Positions 26,203-33,061 of a stretch of DNA of 64,000 bases are shown one piece after another. The notes beneath the pieces are model-generated. The model worked only from the letters and a program-made list of their open reading frames with translations. It had not been told where the DNA came from and did not search any database. Within the stretch, counting starts at the first letter, position 1. The number at the start of each line of letters is the position of its first letter. A program made the position numbers and the translations under genes. The stretch covers positions 2,170,001 to 2,234,000 of the forward strand of contig NZ_CP130821.1 in NCBI RefSeq assembly GCF_004151275.2, read 5' to 3'. This DNA is from Flavobacterium dauae. GTDB taxonomy: Bacteria > Bacteroidota > Bacteroidia > Flavobacteriales > Flavobacteriaceae.

Positions 26203-26886
26203 ATGAAAAAAATAATAATAACATTAGGTCTTATCTTAACTCTTAGTTCATGTAACCAAGACAATAATTTAAATGAAGTTTATGGTGATTCACAACAAAT
26301 AGAAAATGAAAATTTAAAAACAGTAAGTAAAGTTAATTCTATTGATAATGAAATAGATCAAATGTTTTATGAATATATTAATTCAAGAGAATATATCAAT
26401 TATGAAAATGCAATAGTTACGTTTTACAAAAAATTAAATATCAATTATTTAAATGATAGTAATTTTTCCAACACTGAAATAATTACTTGGATTAGTCAAA
26501 ATATTTCGACAACTTCATTTACAAATTTAAATTCTGCAAAATTGGAATTTAATAATTTAGTTAATTTAAAAAATATCGAACTAAGCAAGTTTGAGAATGT
26601 AGAGAAATTTTTCAAATATAGTGATTACCAAACAGTAAAATTTTATTATGATAAATGGCTTCATTTTGAAAATACTACATCAAATGATAATCCTTGTGTG
26701 ACAGATTTTGAAGACTGTAATGATAGAGCCGATTCAAGATATTTACAAGATTCTTTTGATGCTTTTAGGGCGGGTGCAGATACAAGTACCAAAAACACAA
26801 CACTTGCCCAAGCGAGATTACAATATAGATATAATTTAGGATATTGTCAAAGTGTATTTGATGATTGTATAGGTATAGGTAAATAA
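26203..26886 (+). CDS. Twin-CX6C lipoprotein, copy 2
   Basis: 227 residues from ATG 26203, which gives a proper lipobox signal (LILTLSSC, cysteine 17). The open frame extends upstream and overlaps the previous stop, but that extension is not signal-like. It aligns with copy 1 throughout: INSREYINYENAI, IITWISQNISTTSFTNLNS, and the cysteine pairs CVTDFEDC and CQSVFDDC separated by 42 residues. The gap to copy 1's stop is 22 bases. Unknown family; likely cotranscribed with its neighbours. Confidence 0.65.
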   Translation: MKKIIITLGLILTLSSCNQDNNLNEVYGDSQQIENENLKTVSKVNSIDNEIDQMFYEYINSREYINYENAIVTFYKKLNINYLNDSNFSNTEIITWISQNISTTSFTNLNSAKLEFNNLVNLKNIELSKFENVEKFFKYSDYQTVKFYYDKWLHFENTTSNDNPCVTDFEDCNDRADSRYLQDSFDAFRAGADTSTKNTTLAQARLQYRYNLGYCQSVFDDCIGIGK

Positions 26887-26897
26887 AATTTATAATT

Positions 26898-27368
26898 ATG
26901 AAAAAAACTTTTCTAATAGTATTAATGTTTTGTTTAAACGTTATTAATGCACAGTCAATTGAAAAAGAAAAAGTTATGCAATCCAAAGAATATTTAGAAT
27001 TTAAGCATAATTTTATAGAATACTATACTTCTGATTTATTTTTTAAGAAGGAATTGATAAATCAAGAATTTAAAAAAAAATCTAGATTAAAGATTTTACA
27101 TTCAAATGAAAAAGATTTTCTAACTTGGTTAGAAAAAAATTTAGACAATACAGATTTTAAATCAAAAGAAGAAGCTATCGAACTTAGAAGAGAATTTGAT
27201 AATTTATTTGATTTAAATCAATCTGCTAGTGAAAAAATATTCAAAGATCAAATGACTTTAGAGAAAAAATACTCTAAACATATTATCAGTGACTTGGTTG
27301 ATAATGATATTTATAAAGAGTTAAAGCCAAAACAATTAGAGCTTATCAAAAAGTGGAAACTTGAGTAA
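26898..27368 (+). CDS. Secreted paralogue without the cysteine domain, copy 3
   Basis: 156 residues with a signal peptide ending in NAQ (no lipobox). It keeps the shared helical domain (MQSKEYLEFKHNF and FLTWLEKNLDNTDFKSKEEA) but ends before the region that carries the CX6C pairs in the other two copies. It starts 11 bases after copy 2's stop and ends at a terminator. The shortened form may be a real variant or a truncation. Confidence 0.6.
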   Translation: MKKTFLIVLMFCLNVINAQSIEKEKVMQSKEYLEFKHNFIEYYTSDLFFKKELINQEFKKKSRLKILHSNEKDFLTWLEKNLDNTDFKSKEEAIELRREFDNLFDLNQSASEKIFKDQMTLEKKYSKHIISDLVDNDIYKELKPKQLELIKKWKLE

Positions 27369-27375
27369 GTTAAGT

Positions 27376-27413
27376 AAAAAGACTTATTATTTAAAATAAT
27401 AAATCTTTTTTTT
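27376..27413 (+). terminator. Intrinsic terminator after the three paralogues
   Basis: TTATTATTT pairs with AAATAATAA within an AAAAAGA/TCTTTTT outer stem, ending in a run of eight T. Confidence 0.75.
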
Positions 27414-27420
27414 CCAATAA

Positions 27421-27442
27421 GCACGAGCAAGATGCTCGCGCC
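27421..27442 (+). repeat. REP hairpin R1
   Basis: GCACGAGCAAGATGCTCG followed by CGCC. The arms are CGAGCA/TGCTCG around a 3-base loop. It forms an inverted pair with R2 at 27535-27556, just upstream of the RAYT gene. Confidence 0.85.
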
Positions 27443-27534
27443 AGTAGAGAAAAACTGTTTCCAGACTTTGTGCTCAATCTTATATAAATTGCGTAACTAA
27501 ATAAAATTTTAATTATGAAGAATATCCCCAAGCT

Positions 27535-27556
27535 GGCGCGAGCATCTTGCTCGTGC
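27535..27556 (-). repeat. REP hairpin R2 (inverse orientation)
   Basis: Inverse of R1. On the plus strand it is preceded by CCCCAAGCT and followed by CAATGA and CCTAATGTAAATTTC, a longer conserved context shared with the copies at 29804 and 32020. Confidence 0.85.
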
Positions 27557-27597
27557 AATGAAAACCTAATGTAAATTTCTTATCTTTAAAATAAAAC

Positions 27598-28146
27598 ATG
27601 AGTAGGAAATACAAATTTGGTGAAAGTACAGGTGCTTATTTTATTTCTTTTGCTACCGTATATTGGATAGATGTTTTTACGCGGGATATGTATTTTTCGA
27701 TTATAACAGCATCTTTAGATTATTGCAGAAAAAATAAAGGAATGGAAATTTATGGATATTGTATTATGCCAAGCCATATTCATCTTATTTTTCGCTCAGC
27801 AGAAGCAGATCCTTCGGGCTTAATTAGAGATTTTAAAGGATTCACATCACGGAAAATGCTAAAAACAATAGAAGAAAACGCACAAGAAAGCAGGAAAGAA
27901 TGGATGCTGTGGATGTTTGAAAAAGCAGGAAAGAAAAACAGTAATGTTAAAAACCGACAATTTTGGCAACAAAACAATAAGCCTATTGAACTATGGTCTT
28001 TAAAAGTTTTTGAGCAAAAATTAAATTACATTCACAATAACCCTGTTGTATCTGGCTTTGTTACAAACCCTGTCGATTGGAAATATAGTAGTGCAAGAAA
28101 TTATGCTTCTAACGACGATACCATTTTAGAAATAGATAAAAATTAA
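27598..28146 (+). CDS. REP-associated tyrosine transposase (RAYT, Y1/HUH family)
   Basis: 182 residues. The HUH motif HIH is at residues 60-62 (YCIMPSHIHLIF), and the C-terminal YIHNNPVVSGFV followed by WKYSSARNY is typical of the Y1_Tnp/RAYT group. The catalytic tyrosine cannot be picked out confidently by eye. RAYTs are single-copy domesticated relatives of IS200/IS605 transposases that process REP hairpins. Here REP R1 and R2 lie upstream (inverted pair) and R3 28 bases downstream, so gene and substrate repeats form one REPtron-like unit. It appears intact. Confidence 0.88.
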   Translation: MSRKYKFGESTGAYFISFATVYWIDVFTRDMYFSIITASLDYCRKNKGMEIYGYCIMPSHIHLIFRSAEADPSGLIRDFKGFTSRKMLKTIEENAQESRKEWMLWMFEKAGKKNSNVKNRQFWQQNNKPIELWSLKVFEQKLNYIHNNPVVSGFVTNPVDWKYSSARNYASNDDTILEIDKN

Positions 28147-28173
28147 ACAAATTATGAGTAATATGTTTAAAAG

Positions 28174-28195
28174 GCACGAGCAAGATGCTCGCGCT
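28174..28195 (+). repeat. REP hairpin R3
   Basis: Same orientation as R1, last base changed (GCGCT). It supplies the ATG and first codons of the 28185-28352 remnant. Confidence 0.85.
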
Positions 28196-28352
28196 AGCAG
28201 GGGTTTATTATGAAGATTGCATAGTTTTAATACAGAATTACAAAAATTATATTGATAATAGCGATTTATATAATCAAGAAGAGAAAGATGAATTAATGGC
28301 TTTCTTGGTTGTGGCTAAATATAGTTCTCATTATTGGACAAGTGGTGAATAA
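28185..28352 (+). pseudogene. Gene remnant starting inside REP R3
   Basis: An open frame of 55 codons (MLALAGVYYEDCIVLIQNYK to HYWTSGE) whose first codons are REP sequence. The remainder looks like the C-terminal end of a longer protein that has lost its start. No ribosome site is evident. Family not recognised. Confidence 0.5.
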
Positions 28353-28365
28353 CATTACTTAAATT

Positions 28366-28569
28366 ATGAAAAAATACAATAAATTACTTGGTGTTATAGG
28401 TGATGTTGCGGTTATATATGTTGGTTATTTAATGTTTACTAGAGTTAGTAATTCAATAAACAACAATGTATATGAACTTAATTTTTATATCTTCCTTTTA
28501 ACATTAGTCATTATAATTCTTTATGTTTTATATAGAATATTCTATATTCTGAAGAATAAAAAGTTTTAA
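28366..28569 (+). CDS. Small two-helix membrane protein, unknown
   Basis: 67 residues with two hydrophobic segments (about 8-25 and 38-60) and a basic C-terminal end (LKNKKF). It starts 13 bases after the remnant's stop. No family recognised. A length-complete start and stop with sensible membrane segments support a real gene, but it could be decayed. Confidence 0.45.
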   Translation: MKKYNKLLGVIGDVAVIYVGYLMFTRVSNSINNNVYELNFYIFLLTLVIIILYVLYRIFYILKNKKF

Positions 28570-28597
28570 AATTATACACACAAAGCAAACTTAAAAT

Positions 28598-28628
28598 ACC
28601 CTAACAGCATTTAAAACGCTGTTAGGGT
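28598..28628 (+). terminator. Strong hairpin before the 28650 gene
   Basis: ACCCTAACAGC pairs perfectly with GCTGTTAGGGT around a 9-base loop. It ends 21 bases before the next ATG and is followed by only three T, so it could be a terminator for the small membrane gene or part of the next gene's leader. Confidence 0.65.
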
Positions 28629-28649
28629 TTACATAAAAAACCATCCGAA

Positions 28650-29765
28650 ATGAAAAAATTAACAACATTAGCACTATTGCTAACCGCAAACATACAAGCC
28701 TTTGCAGGCGAAATTAAAATAACGGCAAACCTTACGGGGTTTTCAGATACTGCCGTAGTATATCTGCTAAGCGGGCAAACGCCGTTGGCATATAAAACAC
28801 TTTCACAAGGCAAAGTAGAATTAACTGCCGAAGTTTCCGAAACTCCTGATACATATGCTATATATGTAGTAGAAAACAACCAACCATACTACACTATGTT
28901 ATTTGTAGCTAATGAAACCATAGAAATAAACGCAAATAAGAATGATTTTCCCTATGCCGTAAAAGTAACTGGTTCTAAACATCATGATATAAAAGCAAAA
29001 TTAGACGAACTGCAAATGCCTATACATAAAAAAGCCGAAGCTTTAAAACAGGAAATAACTGCTTTACAACAAACTGCCGAATGGCAAAACCCTGAAGTAC
29101 AAGAAAAATATGTTGGTACAAATGGGTTGGCAAACCAACTTACAAAAGAGCTAAAACAAATAGAAGCTGATTTTATCTTAAATAATTTTGACAACACCTA
29201 TACGTGGACGTTGTTACCATACAATACCACTGCATTTGACAAAACGTTTTACAAAGCAGTGTATAATAAAATGACCGACGAGCAAAAGCAAACCCCAATA
29301 GGCAAACAATATTTATTGGCATCGCAAAGCCAACGCTTAACAAAAGGAGATGCTTTTATTGATATAAATGTGTTAGATAAAGATTTAAAAGCCCAAAAAC
29401 TAAGCAATTATTTTAATAAAGATAAAGAATATGTTTTAGTTGATTTATCATCGGTAAGCTGCCCTGATAGTAATAAAGCTTTCTATATTACCAAAACCTT
29501 TGCAGATAAAACAACTAAAAAATTACAAGTAGTTAGTGTATTACAAAGTAACGATGCAGAAACTTATAAACATTTTGGCAAATTAAGTACGGATAATTGG
29601 GCAATGCTTTATGCAGAAAATTATGTGAATTCAAACACCTATATTCAATATCAGGAAAATGCAACACCCACTTTTTTATTGTTTGATAAAACCGGAAAAC
29701 TTGTTGACCGTTGGGTGGGTGCACTAATCCATCAACAAAAATTAGAACAGTATTTAGGTAAATAA
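28650..29765 (+). CDS. DUF4369/thioredoxin-like protein without CXXC
   Basis: 371 residues with a signal peptide (MKKLTTLALLLTANIQAFA). The N-terminal 100 residues fit a DUF4369-type beta domain (YVVENNQPYYTMLFVANETIEI). The C-terminal part is thioredoxin/AhpC-like (YVLVDLSSVSCPDSNKAF, then NATPTFLLFDKTGKLVDRWVG with the cis-proline ATPTF). The usual CxxC is reduced to a single cysteine (SCPDS, near residue 272), so classical disulfide exchange is unlikely. Periplasmic location expected. It lies between REP copies but is itself intact. Confidence 0.7.
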   Translation: MKKLTTLALLLTANIQAFAGEIKITANLTGFSDTAVVYLLSGQTPLAYKTLSQGKVELTAEVSETPDTYAIYVVENNQPYYTMLFVANETIEINANKNDFPYAVKVTGSKHHDIKAKLDELQMPIHKKAEALKQEITALQQTAEWQNPEVQEKYVGTNGLANQLTKELKQIEADFILNNFDNTYTWTLLPYNTTAFDKTFYKAVYNKMTDEQKQTPIGKQYLLASQSQRLTKGDAFIDINVLDKDLKAQKLSNYFNKDKEYVLVDLSSVSCPDSNKAFYITKTFADKTTKKLQVVSVLQSNDAETYKHFGKLSTDNWAMLYAENYVNSNTYIQYQENATPTFLLFDKTGKLVDRWVGALIHQQKLEQYLGK

Positions 29766-29803
29766 ACTTGGGTAAGTTGTATTGCTAAACCCCCCCCCAA
29801 GCT

Positions 29804-29825
29804 GGCGCGAGCATCTTGCTCGTGC
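29804..29825 (-). repeat. REP hairpin R4, next to a nine-C tract
   Basis: Same extended context as R2. It is preceded on the plus strand by a run of nine C (29790-29798), striking in this AT-rich DNA, and followed by sequence matching the RAYT leader. Confidence 0.85.
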
Positions 29826-29862
29826 AATAAGCCTAACATACAATACTTAACTTAAATAAAAC

Positions 29863-30156
29863 ATAAGTAGGAAATATAAATTTGGTGAAAGTGTTACAGA
29901 AGCATATAAAGTTGATTATACCGAATTAAATAATTATTTTAGAGAGGATATGGGCAGCTTATTCACTTCACTAAACGGAGAGCCTAAAGATGATGGAGCT
30001 AAATTTACTGACCACGCTGGTTGCATTGAAGCCTGCAAAGACAAATATATTGTTGATGGTGAAAAGCAAAAGGGATTAGGTGCTTGTAAAGGAAATTGTT
30101 GGGTAGATACAAGTGTTAAAGTTATTGTTGCAATCGCTCAAGGATTAAAAAAATAA
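29863..30156 (+). pseudogene. Chimeric remnant: RAYT first codons joined to a cysteine-containing fragment
   Basis: From 29863 the DNA matches the first ten RAYT codons (ATA in place of the start ATG, then SRKYKFGES). It continues in the same frame into unrelated sequence (VTEAYKVDYTELNNYFRED) and ends in a fragment with CX3C pairs (GCIEACKDK and GACKGNCW) separated by 16 residues. The first ATG in frame is at 29950, giving 68 residues. A recombination product is likely. Expression is doubtful. Confidence 0.65.
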
Positions 30157-30163
30157 TACTAAT

Positions 30164-30198
30164 AAAACCTCAAGCTACTAAATAATGCTTGGGGTTTT
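30164..30198 (+). terminator. Intrinsic terminator after the chimeric remnant
   Basis: AAAACCTCAAGC pairs with GCTTGGGGTTTT (one G-T pair) around an 11-base loop. It ends before the ATG at 30212, supporting that start for the next gene. Confidence 0.75.
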
Positions 30199-30211
30199 AA
30201 ATCATTTTATT

Positions 30212-30940
30212 ATGAAACTTATATACTTTTTTATTCTATTATTTCTTCCCAACTGTGGAAATGCACAAATCAGTTTAGGTACAAAAATCGCCAAAGGGCA
30301 GATCAACCGTATCACAAAATATAATGCTTTTTATACTTATTTTGAAAAAGACGATCAAAAGTTGTTTTTTGTACCAATGATACACGTTAACAAACCGGAA
30401 TTTTATGAGAAAAGAAAATCAACAATAGATTCATTGCGCAACGAAGGTTATATTTTTTTTTATGAAGGCATTCAGTTAGAATTAGAGAGTAAAGAAGAAA
30501 CAGAATTATATGCTAAAAAATTCCGTAAAATAACACACGAAACGTTACTTAATTATTACGACGAAACCAACGAGGAAGACCGTTCTTATAAAATAGAAGG
30601 TTATGTATTTCAAAATGACGTAGATTATGGTTTAGATTTAGATAAAGATATAAATTGCGATTTAAGCACTAAAGATTTGGTACAGCTTTACGAAGAAAAA
30701 TTTGGAAAAGTAATTTTGACCGATTGTGATTGGGGTACACCCATAGGCAAAAAATACAAGTGCAGTAAAAAAGACAAAAAAGGGTACGACTATATGATAA
30801 GCACATTAAGGAATGAGCATTTATTTAATGAAATTAAAAACAGTAAAGCAAAAAAAATCGCTGTGGTTTACGGAATGGTTCACACAAACGTTGTAGCGTT
30901 AATGCTAAAACATGCAGAATGGAAGTATGTACGCCTATAA
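30212..30940 (+). CDS. Secreted TraB/GumN-like protein
   Basis: 242 residues from ATG 30212, chosen because it opens a signal peptide (MKLIYFFILLFLPNCGNAQ) and lies beyond the upstream terminator. PNCGN could also act as a lipobox. Two blocks, VPMIHVNKPEFYEKRKSTID and KKIAVVYGMVHTNVVALML, resemble the N-terminal and C-terminal conserved blocks (HIG-x-FY and GxGH-like) of TraB/PrgY/GumN family proteins. The family match is by eye and tentative. Some TraB relatives are metalloproteases; no function is assigned here. Confidence 0.5.
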   Translation: MKLIYFFILLFLPNCGNAQISLGTKIAKGQINRITKYNAFYTYFEKDDQKLFFVPMIHVNKPEFYEKRKSTIDSLRNEGYIFFYEGIQLELESKEETELYAKKFRKITHETLLNYYDETNEEDRSYKIEGYVFQNDVDYGLDLDKDINCDLSTKDLVQLYEEKFGKVILTDCDWGTPIGKKYKCSKKDKKGYDYMISTLRNEHLFNEIKNSKAKKIAVVYGMVHTNVVALMLKHAEWKYVRL

Positions 30941-30984
30941 ATATATATATTTTTTTTACAAACACCCAAATTTTACTAAAATAT

Positions 30985-31467
30985 ATGAAAAAGATTTTTC
31001 TAATTAAACTGTTATTGCTTTTTACAAATTTTTCATTTGTACAAACAAAATTTGACTACAATAATTATATTTATTCTATAACAGACACTGTTTCCGGTAT
31101 TACTTATGGTTTTGATTCGGGGTCAGATCGTACTAATATTATTGATAAAGGGTTAATCAAATATAAAACCACTGGATACATACCTTTTTTTAATACTTCT
31201 GGGAAAATAAAAACCTTAAAAACAATTAGACTGAAAGAGAATATTTCAAAATCGATTGATATTGATGCTAAGGGTGTACAGGCACAAATTCTTATATCAA
31301 AAAAAGATTCTATTATTACTTGTAATATTCCAGATGTTTTGTTTGGTACAAAAGTGATGAGGAAAAATATATTGACTTTTGATAATAAGAATAACTCTTT
31401 TAAAGTGATGAGTAAACTTCCAGATAATATTTCCCCAAGCTGGCGCGAGCGTCACCTTGCTTTATAA
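30985..31467 (+). CDS. Secreted protein with C-terminus ending in REP sequence
   Basis: 160 residues from ATG 30985, with a signal peptide (MKKIFLIKLLLLFTNFSFVQ). The centre is beta-rich and resembles a small secreted hydrolase or binding domain (DTVSGITYGFDSGSDRTNII, where DSGSD could recall a retropepsin-like motif, DSGA/S). The last 11 residues (SPSWRERHLAL) are encoded by a degenerate REP copy at 31437-31462, so the natural C-terminus has probably been lost or replaced. A truncated gene is likely; function uncertain. Confidence 0.5.
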   Translation: MKKIFLIKLLLLFTNFSFVQTKFDYNNYIYSITDTVSGITYGFDSGSDRTNIIDKGLIKYKTTGYIPFFNTSGKIKTLKTIRLKENISKSIDIDAKGVQAQILISKKDSIITCNIPDVLFGTKVMRKNILTFDNKNNSFKVMSKLPDNISPSWRERHLAL

Positions 31468-31474
31468 GCAAGGT
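31437..31474. repeat. Degenerate REP R5 joined to a second hairpin
   Basis: CCAAGCTGGCGCGAGCG matches the R2/R4 context, then diverges into ACCTTGCTT-TAT-AAGCAAGGT, a different 9-bp stem. The stop of the 30985 gene lies inside it. Confidence 0.65.
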
Positions 31475-31495
31475 ACTTTTAAATATTATAAAAAA

Positions 31496-31987
31496 ATGAA
31501 ATTATATAAAATAATCATTGTTACGGCTATAGTGTTTTTATTTTGCAGTTGTTCTAAAGATGATGAGCAAAATAATACTTTAGTTAACAGAGAATTTAAA
31601 ATTGCTATTCAAGGTCAAAATTTGTTATTTAAAGATTTTCAAGTTTTTGATACTACTTTTGAAACTACAAATGAAATATCGGGAAAACTATTTGTTGGAG
31701 TTATTAAAGAGAATGATAGTAGTAATATTCTTCATAAAATTACACTTGCATTTAATAATGACTATCAACTTTATGAAATGAAATTAGAATTGGGACGTTA
31801 TAACCAAAATGGGGTGCTTGAAAGATTACTTCATTATAATTATCCTCTAGCAAATCCTTATGCTCCAAATAATTTACAAGCCAATGTTTCATTTACTAAT
31901 AATACTTACAATGGTAATTTTAGTGGTTTTTTAGTAAATGGTATCGAGGCTGTTAATGTCTCAGGTGAGTTTAAATTAGAATTATAA
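31496..31987 (+). CDS. Small lipoprotein, unknown
   Basis: 163 residues from ATG 31496, which gives a clear lipobox (FLFCSC, cysteine 19). The upstream open frame extension runs through the REP hairpin and is not signal-like. The mature part is beta-strand-rich with a short repeat of N/T/G residues near the end (YNGNFSGFLVNG). No family recognised. Confidence 0.6.
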   Translation: MKLYKIIIVTAIVFLFCSCSKDDEQNNTLVNREFKIAIQGQNLLFKDFQVFDTTFETTNEISGKLFVGVIKENDSSNILHKITLAFNNDYQLYEMKLELGRYNQNGVLERLLHYNYPLANPYAPNNLQANVSFTNNTYNGNFSGFLVNGIEAVNVSGEFKLEL

Positions 31988-32019
31988 CAATGAAAAAATA
32001 TTTATTATTCCCCCAAGCT

Positions 32020-32041
32020 GTCGCGAGCATCTTGCTCGTGC
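32020..32041 (-). repeat. REP hairpin R6
   Basis: Same orientation and extended context as R2 and R4, one change (GTCGCG). It is followed by CAATGAGAAGTCTAACG, close to the sequence after R2. Confidence 0.85.
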
Positions 32042-32064
32042 AATGAGAAGTCTAACGTAAAATT

Positions 32065-32096
32065 CCCCACGCTAACGAAAGCGTCACGCTTGTGCA
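32065..32096 (-). repeat. Variant REP R7
   Basis: CCCCACGCTAACGAAAGCG then TCACGCTTGTGCA. It keeps the CCCC(A)nGCT lead and GTGCA end of R6 but with a different stem. It lies 24 bases after R6 in the same orientation. Confidence 0.55.
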
Positions 32097-32169
32097 TAAC
32101 TTGTAAAAGTAACGAACCACGAACAAGATACTTGCAGTAACAAATAGTGTAATTTAAAAAAATAACTAA

Positions 32170-32265
32170 ATGAAATTTATACAAAAATACAGAACAGCAA
32201 TTCTGGGTATTACAGGTACCCTTTTGATCATTATTGGTTTATATCTGGAATACTTTGCAGACTAA
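32170..32265 (+). CDS. 31-residue single-helix membrane peptide
   Basis: MKFIQKYRTA then ILGITGTLLIIIGLYLEYF and AD. A basic N-terminus and one hydrophobic helix with a complete start and stop. It is short and could be chance, but the composition (positive side, helix, acidic end) is that of a genuine small membrane protein. Just upstream is REP R7 and just downstream the CCACG repeat region. Confidence 0.45.
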   Translation: MKFIQKYRTAILGITGTLLIIIGLYLEYFAD

Positions 32266-32296
32266 CTTTTAAGCGGTACGTTTATCGTTTAAAAAA

Positions 32297-32404
32297 ACCA
32301 CGTTAGGTTTAACTTAAAACCACGCGTGCTTTTGATCAATACCACGTTAGGTTTTGCTGCAAACCACGCCTGCTTTTTATGAAAAGCAGACGTGGTTTTT
32401 ATTT
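32297..32404. repeat. Two 44-bp tandem units capped by a terminator hairpin
   Basis: Units start at 32297 and 32341. Each has the form ACCACGTTAGGTTT, a spacer, then AAACCACGCsTGCTTTT. The second unit's last arm pairs with AAAAGCAGACGTGGTTT (to about 32400), making a strong intrinsic terminator with T run. The repeated CCACG arms can compete for the single CGTGG arm. The remaining gap to 32681 has only the nuo promoter. Confidence 0.65.
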
Positions 32405-32643
32405 TTACCGCAGGTTACTTTTTTTTCGATACAAATTACACCGATAAAAACGGATTTCTCTGTAAAAAACCAATGCGTTTCTTCAGATCCTGATACCGGC
32501 GAAATCATCGACTTATTTTATTAAAAAAGAAAATCTTCTAAATTTCTGTTCTTTTTTATTTAAAACCATTATAAATTAAGCCCAAAAAGTTGAAATTGAT
32601 AACAAATCAAAACAATAAGGTTTTTTATACGCAACTAAAAAAT

Positions 32644-32651
32644 TATCTTTG
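32644..32651 (+). promoter_or_regulatory. -7 element of the nuo operon
   Basis: TATCTTTG matches TAnnTTTG. It is 30 bases before the nuoA start. The -33 region is T-rich but has no clean TTG at the right distance. Confidence 0.6.
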
Positions 32652-32681
32652 GGAATTGTAAAAAATTAATGCACTAACAAC

Positions 32682-33047
32682 ATGCAATCAAGTCAACTGG
32701 ATTTAATCCCAATCCTTATGCAGCTTGGGCTGGCAGCGGGTTTTGTTTTTGTAACTATTCTAGTTTCGGGTTTTTTAGGACCTAAAAAAGCATCAAAAAA
32801 CAAAGATGTAAACTTTGAATGTGGTATAGAATCATTTGGTAACGCTCGTGTACCGTTTAATGTTCGCTACTTTTTAGTTGCCATTTTATTTGTTTTGTTC
32901 GATGTGGAAGTAATCTTCATGTATCCTTGGGCAGTAAATTTCATGGAACTAGGTTGGGAAGGCTTATACAAAATGGGCATTTTTATGTTCCTTTTAATTG
33001 TAGGCTTACTTTATGAGTTTAAGAAAAAAGGATTAGAGTTTGAATAA
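32682..33047 (+). CDS. nuoA: NADH-quinone oxidoreductase subunit A
   Basis: 121 residues with three membrane helices and the family stretch [19 protein letters not shown], followed by [18 protein letters not shown]. Small membrane subunit near the quinone site. First gene of a 14-gene operon (to 45572) encoding the proton-pumping complex I in the inner membrane. Confidence 0.97.
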   Translation: MQSSQLDLIPILMQLGLAAGFVFVTILVSGFLGPKKASKNKDVNFECGIESFGNARVPFNVRYFLVAILFVLFDVEVIFMYPWAVNFMELGWEGLYKMGIFMFLLIVGLLYEFKKKGLEFE

Positions 33048-33061
33048 ATGCAGCAAATAAT

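Noticed and set aside
29950..30156. Twin CX3C motif as a small-Tim-like chaperone
   Set aside because: The spacing fits (16 residues), but the frame is the tail of a chimeric remnant without a credible start, and such chaperones are eukaryotic.
27421..32096. The spaced hairpin copies as a CRISPR array
   Set aside because: Copies occur in both orientations at irregular distances of 24 to over 1000 bases, with genes between them, and each is self-complementary in the REP manner. No cas gene is present.
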